Source: Hydractinia symbiolongicarpus
Lineage: Eukaryota > Cnidaria > Hydrozoa > Anthoathecata > Hydractiniidae
Direction of reading: 5' to 3'
Length of the DNA: 64,000 nt
Assembly (NCBI RefSeq): GCF_029227915.1
Contig: NC_079887.1
Span: 17,421,650-17,485,649, forward strand
Below the pieces are notes generated by a model, which saw only the letters and a list, made by a program, of their open reading frames with translations, had not been told where the DNA came from and ran no database searches. Both the position numbers and the translations under genes were made by a program. This document shows positions 60,137-64,000 of the stretch, one piece after another; the first letter of the stretch is position 1, and each line of letters begins with the position of its first letter.

Positions 60137-62400
60137 ATCAAAAGGCCATATTACAGTGTTTAGAGGCCTGTGACCGTAGTTGACTGCGTTTTAAAGACAT
60201 GGCGCAATGGAAAACGACTTGAAAAGTCGTAGTCCATTGAGAGTGGAAGGATTAGACCAATGGTGGCCAGTGCAGGCACGTGGAACCAGGCGATTTACGT
60301 ATAAGGCTTTTATTAAGCACCAAAAGGCCATATTACAGTCTTTACAAGCCTGTGCGCGTAGTTCACTGTGTTTTAATGACATGACGCAATGGAAAACGAT
60401 TTGGGACGTGGTAATCCATTGAAAGTGGAAGAATTAGACCAATGGTAACCTGCGCAGGCACGAGGAACCACGTGATTTATGTGTAAGGCTTTTACTAGGC
60501 ATCAAAACACCATACTACAGTCTTTAGAGGCCTGTGAACGTTGTTGACGTTGTTATAAAGCTATGTCGCAATGGAAAACGACTTGGGACGTCGTAGTCTT
60601 TTAAGAGTGGAAGGATTAGTACAATGGTAAACAGTGCAGGCACGTGGAACCACGTGTGTTACGTGTAAGGCCTTTATTAAGCATCAAAAGTCCATATTAC
60701 AGCGTTTAGATGCCTGTGACCGTAGTTGACTGCGTTTTAAAGACATGACGCGATGAAAAACGATTTGGGAAGTCGTAATCCATTGAGAGTGGAAGGATTC
60801 AGCCAATGGTAACCTGCGCAGGCACGAGGAACCACGTGATATTTCTTAAGGCCTTTATTAGGCGTAAAAAGGCCATTTTACGGCCTTTAGAAGCCTGAAC
60901 GCGTAGTTGACGGTGTTATAAGGCTATCGCTCAATGGGAAACGCCTTGGGACATCGTAGTCTATTAAGAGTGGAAGGATTAGACCAATGGTAGCCTGCGC
61001 AGGCACGTTATACCACGTGATTTACGTGTAAGACCTTTATTAGGCATCAAAAGGCCATATTACAGAGTTTAGAGGCCTGTGCGCGTAGTTGACTGTGTTT
61101 TAAAGACATGGCGTAATGGAAAATGACTTGGTACGTCGTAGTCTATTGAGAGTGGAAGGATTAGACCAATGGTAACCTCCGCAGGCACGTGGAACCACGT
61201 GGTTTACGTACAAGGCTTTTATTAAGCATCAAAAGGCCATATTACAGCGTTTAGAGGCCTGTGCGCGTAGTTGACTGTGTTTTAATGACATGACGCAATG
61301 GAGAACGACTTGGGACGTTGTAGTCTTTTGAGAGTTGAAGGACTAGACCAATGGTAACCTGCGCAGGCACGAGGAACCACGTGATTTTTTTTAAGGCTTT
61401 TATTGGGCGACAAAAAGGCCATATTACGGCCTTTAGAGGCCTATAAGCGTAGTTGACGGTGTTATAAAGCCATGGCCCAATGGAAAACGTCTTGGGAAGT
61501 CGTAGTCCATTAAGAATGGAAGGATTACACCAATGGTAAACAGCGCAGGCACGTGGAACCAGGTGTTTTACGTGTAAGACCTTTATTAGGCATCAAAAGG
61601 CTATATTACAGCGTTTTGAGGCCTGTGACCGTAGTTGACTGCGTTTTAAAGACATTACGCAATGAAATACGATTTGGGACGTGGTAATCCATTGAAAGTG
61701 GAAGAATTAGACCAATGGTAGCCTGCGCAGGCACGTGTAACCACGTGATTTACGTGTAAGGCATTTATTAGGCATCAAAAGGCCGTATTACAGTCTTTAC
61801 AGGCCTGTACACGTAGTTGACGTTGTTATAAAGCCATGGCGTAATGGAAAGCAACTTGGGAAGTCGTAGTCCATTGACAGTAGAAGGATTACACCAATAG
61901 TAAACAGCACAGGCACGTGGAACCTGTGATTTACGTGTAAGGCCTTTATTTGGCGCCAAAAGGCAATATTACGGCCTTTAGAGGCCTGTTAGCGTAGTTG
62001 ACGGTGTTATAAAGTCATGGCGCAATGGAAAACGTCTTGGGAATTCGTAGTCTTTTAAGAGTGGATGGATTAGTCCAATGGTGAACAGCGCCGGCACGTG
62101 GAACCACGTGTGTTACGTGTAAGGCCTTTATTAGGCATCAAAAGTCCATATTACAGCGTTTAGATGCCTGTGAGCGTAGTTGACTGCGTTTTAAAGACAT
62201 GACGCAATGAAAAACGTTTTGGGAAGTCGTAGTCCATTGAGAGTGGAAGGATTCGGCCAATGGTAACCTGCGCAGGCACGAGGAACCACGTGATATTTCT
62301 TAAGGCCTTTATTAGGCATAAAAAGGCCATTTTACGGCCTTTAGAAGCCTGAACACGTAGTTGACGGTGATATAAGGCTATCGCTCAATGGGAAACGCCT
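60137..62400 (+). repeat. HOR H-related block in unduplicated order
   Basis: 60,191 corresponds to 54,394 and 56,757. 60,810-61,890 matches 54,650-55,730 at +6,161, and the sequence continues without break into the match of 57,734-58,240 (+4,161). It therefore has the order expected before the 2,363-bp tandem duplication. Confidence 0.85.
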
Positions 62401-64000
62401 TGGGACATCGTAGTCCATTAAGAGCAGAAGGATAAGAACAATGGTAACCTGCGCAGGCACGTGGAACCACGTGATTTAAGTGTAAGGCCTTTATTTGGCG
62501 TCAAAAGGCCATATTACGGTCTTTAGAGGTCAGTTAGCGTAGTTGACGGTGTTATGAAGCCATGGCGCAATGGAAAACGACTTGGGAAGTCGTAGTCCAT
62601 TGACAGTAGAAGGATAAGACCAATGGTAAACAGCACAGGCACGTGGAACCAGTGATTTACGTGCAAGGCCTTTATTTGGCGCCAAAAGTCCATATTACGG
62701 CCTTTAGAGGCCTGTTAGCGTAGTTGACGGTGTTATAAAGCCATTGTGCAATAAAAAACGACTTGGGAAGTCGTAGTCTATTAAGAGTGGAAGGTTTAGA
62801 ACAATGGTAACCTGCGTAGGCTTGTGAAACCACGTGTTTTAAGTGTAAGGCCCTTACTAGGTGTCAAAAAGCCATATTACGGCCTTTAGAGGCCTGTTAG
62901 CGTAGCTGACGGTGTTATAAAGCCATGACGCAATAGAAAACGTCTTGGGAAGTCGTAGTCCTTTAAGAGTGGAAGGTATAGACCAATGGTAAACAGCGCA
63001 GGCACGTTGAACCACGTGTGTTACGTGTAAGGCCTTTATTAGGCATCAAAAGTCCATATTACAGCGTTTAGAGCCCTGTGACCGTAGTTGACTGCGTTTT
63101 AAAGACATGACGCAATGGAAAACGATTTGGGAAGTCGTAGTCCATTGAGAGTGGAAGGATTAGGCCAATGGTAACTTGCGCAGGCACGAGGAACCACGTG
63201 ATTTTTCTAAGGCCTTTATTGGGCGTAAAAAGGCCATATTACGGCCTTTAGAGGCCTATAAGCGTAGTTGACTGCGTTTTAAAGACATGACGCAATGGAA
63301 TACGATTTGGGACGTCGTAATCCATTGAGAGTGGAAGAATTAGACCAATGGTAGCCTGCGCAGGCACGTGGAACCACGTGATTTACGTGTAAGACCTTTA
63401 TTAGGCATCAAAAGGCCATATTACATAGTTTAGAGGCCTGTGTGCGTAGTTGACTGTGTTTTAAAGACATGGCGTAATGGAAAATGACTTGGTACGTCGT
63501 AGTCTATTGAGAGTGGAAGGATTAGACCAATGGTAACCTGCGCAGGCACGTGGAACCACGTGATTTACGTACAAGGCTTTTATTAAGCATCAAAGGCCAT
63601 GTTACAGCGTTTAGAGGCCTGTGCGCGTAGTTGACTGTGTTTATTGACATGACGCAATGGAGAACGACTTGGGACGTCGTAGTCTATTGAGAGTTGAAGG
63701 ATTAGACCAATGGTAACCTGCGCAGGCACGTGGAACCACGTGATTTACGTACAAGGCTTTTATTAAGCATCAAAGGCCATATTACGGCCTTTAGAGGCCT
63801 ATAAGCGTAGTTGACGTTGTTATAAAGCCATGGCGCAATGGAAAACGTCTTGGGAAGTCGTAGTTCATTAAGAGTGGAAGGATTAGACCAATGGTAACAC
63901 TCGCAGGCACGTGGAACTACGTGATTTATGTGTAAAGCCTTTATTTGGCGCCAAGAAGCCATATTACGGCTTTTAGAGGCCTGTTAGCGTAGTTGACGGC
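62401..64000 (+). repeat. Satellite to window end
   Basis: About nine monomers. 62,774-63,270 repeats 58,250-58,750. The last monomers from about 63,700 resemble 51,370-51,660 but with a different first monomer (GTACAAGGC instead of the GGGCGAC variant). The array runs off the window edge in mid-monomer. No gene is seen. Confidence 0.83.

Larger units (their letters stand above)
27427..64000 (+). repeat. Satellite array, right arm (same monomer, same orientation)
   Basis: The same satellite resumes immediately after the retroelement's poly(A) tail and target duplication and runs to the window end. Phase and orientation match the left arm exactly once the insertion is removed. This arm carries the most homogeneous blocks (29-37 kb and 53-58 kb), where copies hundreds to thousands of bases long differ at only a handful of positions. 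I found no inversion, no unrelated insertion and no gene in it. Confidence 0.97.

Noticed and set aside
35848-63962. Same class of minus-strand frames in the right arm, and plus-strand frames such as those near 41,088, 45,044, 52,425, 54,410, 56,773 and 60,207
   Set aside because: Pure satellite sequence read through one or two monomers. Identical copies reflect HOR duplication, not selection on protein.
1-64000. CRISPR array, because of regularly spaced repeats
   Set aside because: The whole 182-bp unit repeats with no unique spacers, there are no cas genes, and the context is eukaryotic.
1-64000. CENP-B box in the monomer
   Set aside because: I looked for a YTTCGTTGGAARCGGGA-like motif and found none convincing. 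GAGAGTGGAAGG and ACGACTTGGGA share only short pieces.
1-64000. Terminal inverted repeats of a DNA transposon, suggested by the many dyads
   Set aside because: The inverted repeats are short, lie within each monomer and do not bound any larger unit. No transposase is present apart from the LINE RT.

Overview
The window is almost entirely one tandem satellite DNA family, broken once by a 5'-truncated non-LTR (LINE-type) retrotransposon. It is eukaryotic. The retroelement's protein (APE-type endonuclease half, FADD-box reverse transcriptase, Cys-rich C-terminus) resembles CR1/L2/Jockey-like elements of invertebrate animals, cnidarians and insects among them. I cannot name the species. I see no host protein gene, tRNA, rRNA or CRISPR array.

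Satellite: monomers of about 181-182 bp run head to tail in one orientation from 1 to 24,688 and from 27,427 to 64,000, roughly 335 copies. Each monomer holds several short inverted repeats: CACGTGG-AA-CCACGTG, AAAGGCC-ATATTAC-GGCCTTT, ACGACTT-nnn-AAGTCGT and CTGCGCAG. CpG is not depleted. The many short open frames in the array are by-products of the repeat and are not annotated as genes.

Layout: the array is a patchwork of local higher-order repeats (HORs), each with only 2-3 copies and its own period. These are 1,640 bp (2.3-5.6 kb), 937 bp (6.3-7.9 kb), 907 bp (11.8-14.6 kb), 910 bp (29.3-31.9 kb), 2,261 bp (31.1-35.6 kb), 811 bp (35.2-36.8 kb), about 904 bp (41.4-43.1 kb) and 2,363/2,000 bp (53.4-57.7 kb). 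Overlapping 2.7-6.2 kb segmental duplications cover about 44-64 kb. More diverged monomers lie between. Truncated monomers with recurrent junctions mark past deletions and explain periods that are not whole multiples of the monomer.

Retroelement: 24,689-27,422, plus strand, with a poly(A) tail, an AATAAA signal and a 5-bp target duplication (ACATC). It sits in an 811-bp-type HOR unit. Two nearly identical uninterrupted units at 35.2-36.8 kb preserve the empty target site, so insertion probably came after that unit was amplified. Its frame is open for 864 codons, but it lacks the 5' half of the endonuclease, any ORF1 and the promoter region, so it is most likely dead on arrival though young.

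No protein system operates here. The most interesting content is structural: the dyad-rich monomer with stems that tolerate variation in loops and paired positions, and a readable history of nested duplications, deletions and one datable insertion.
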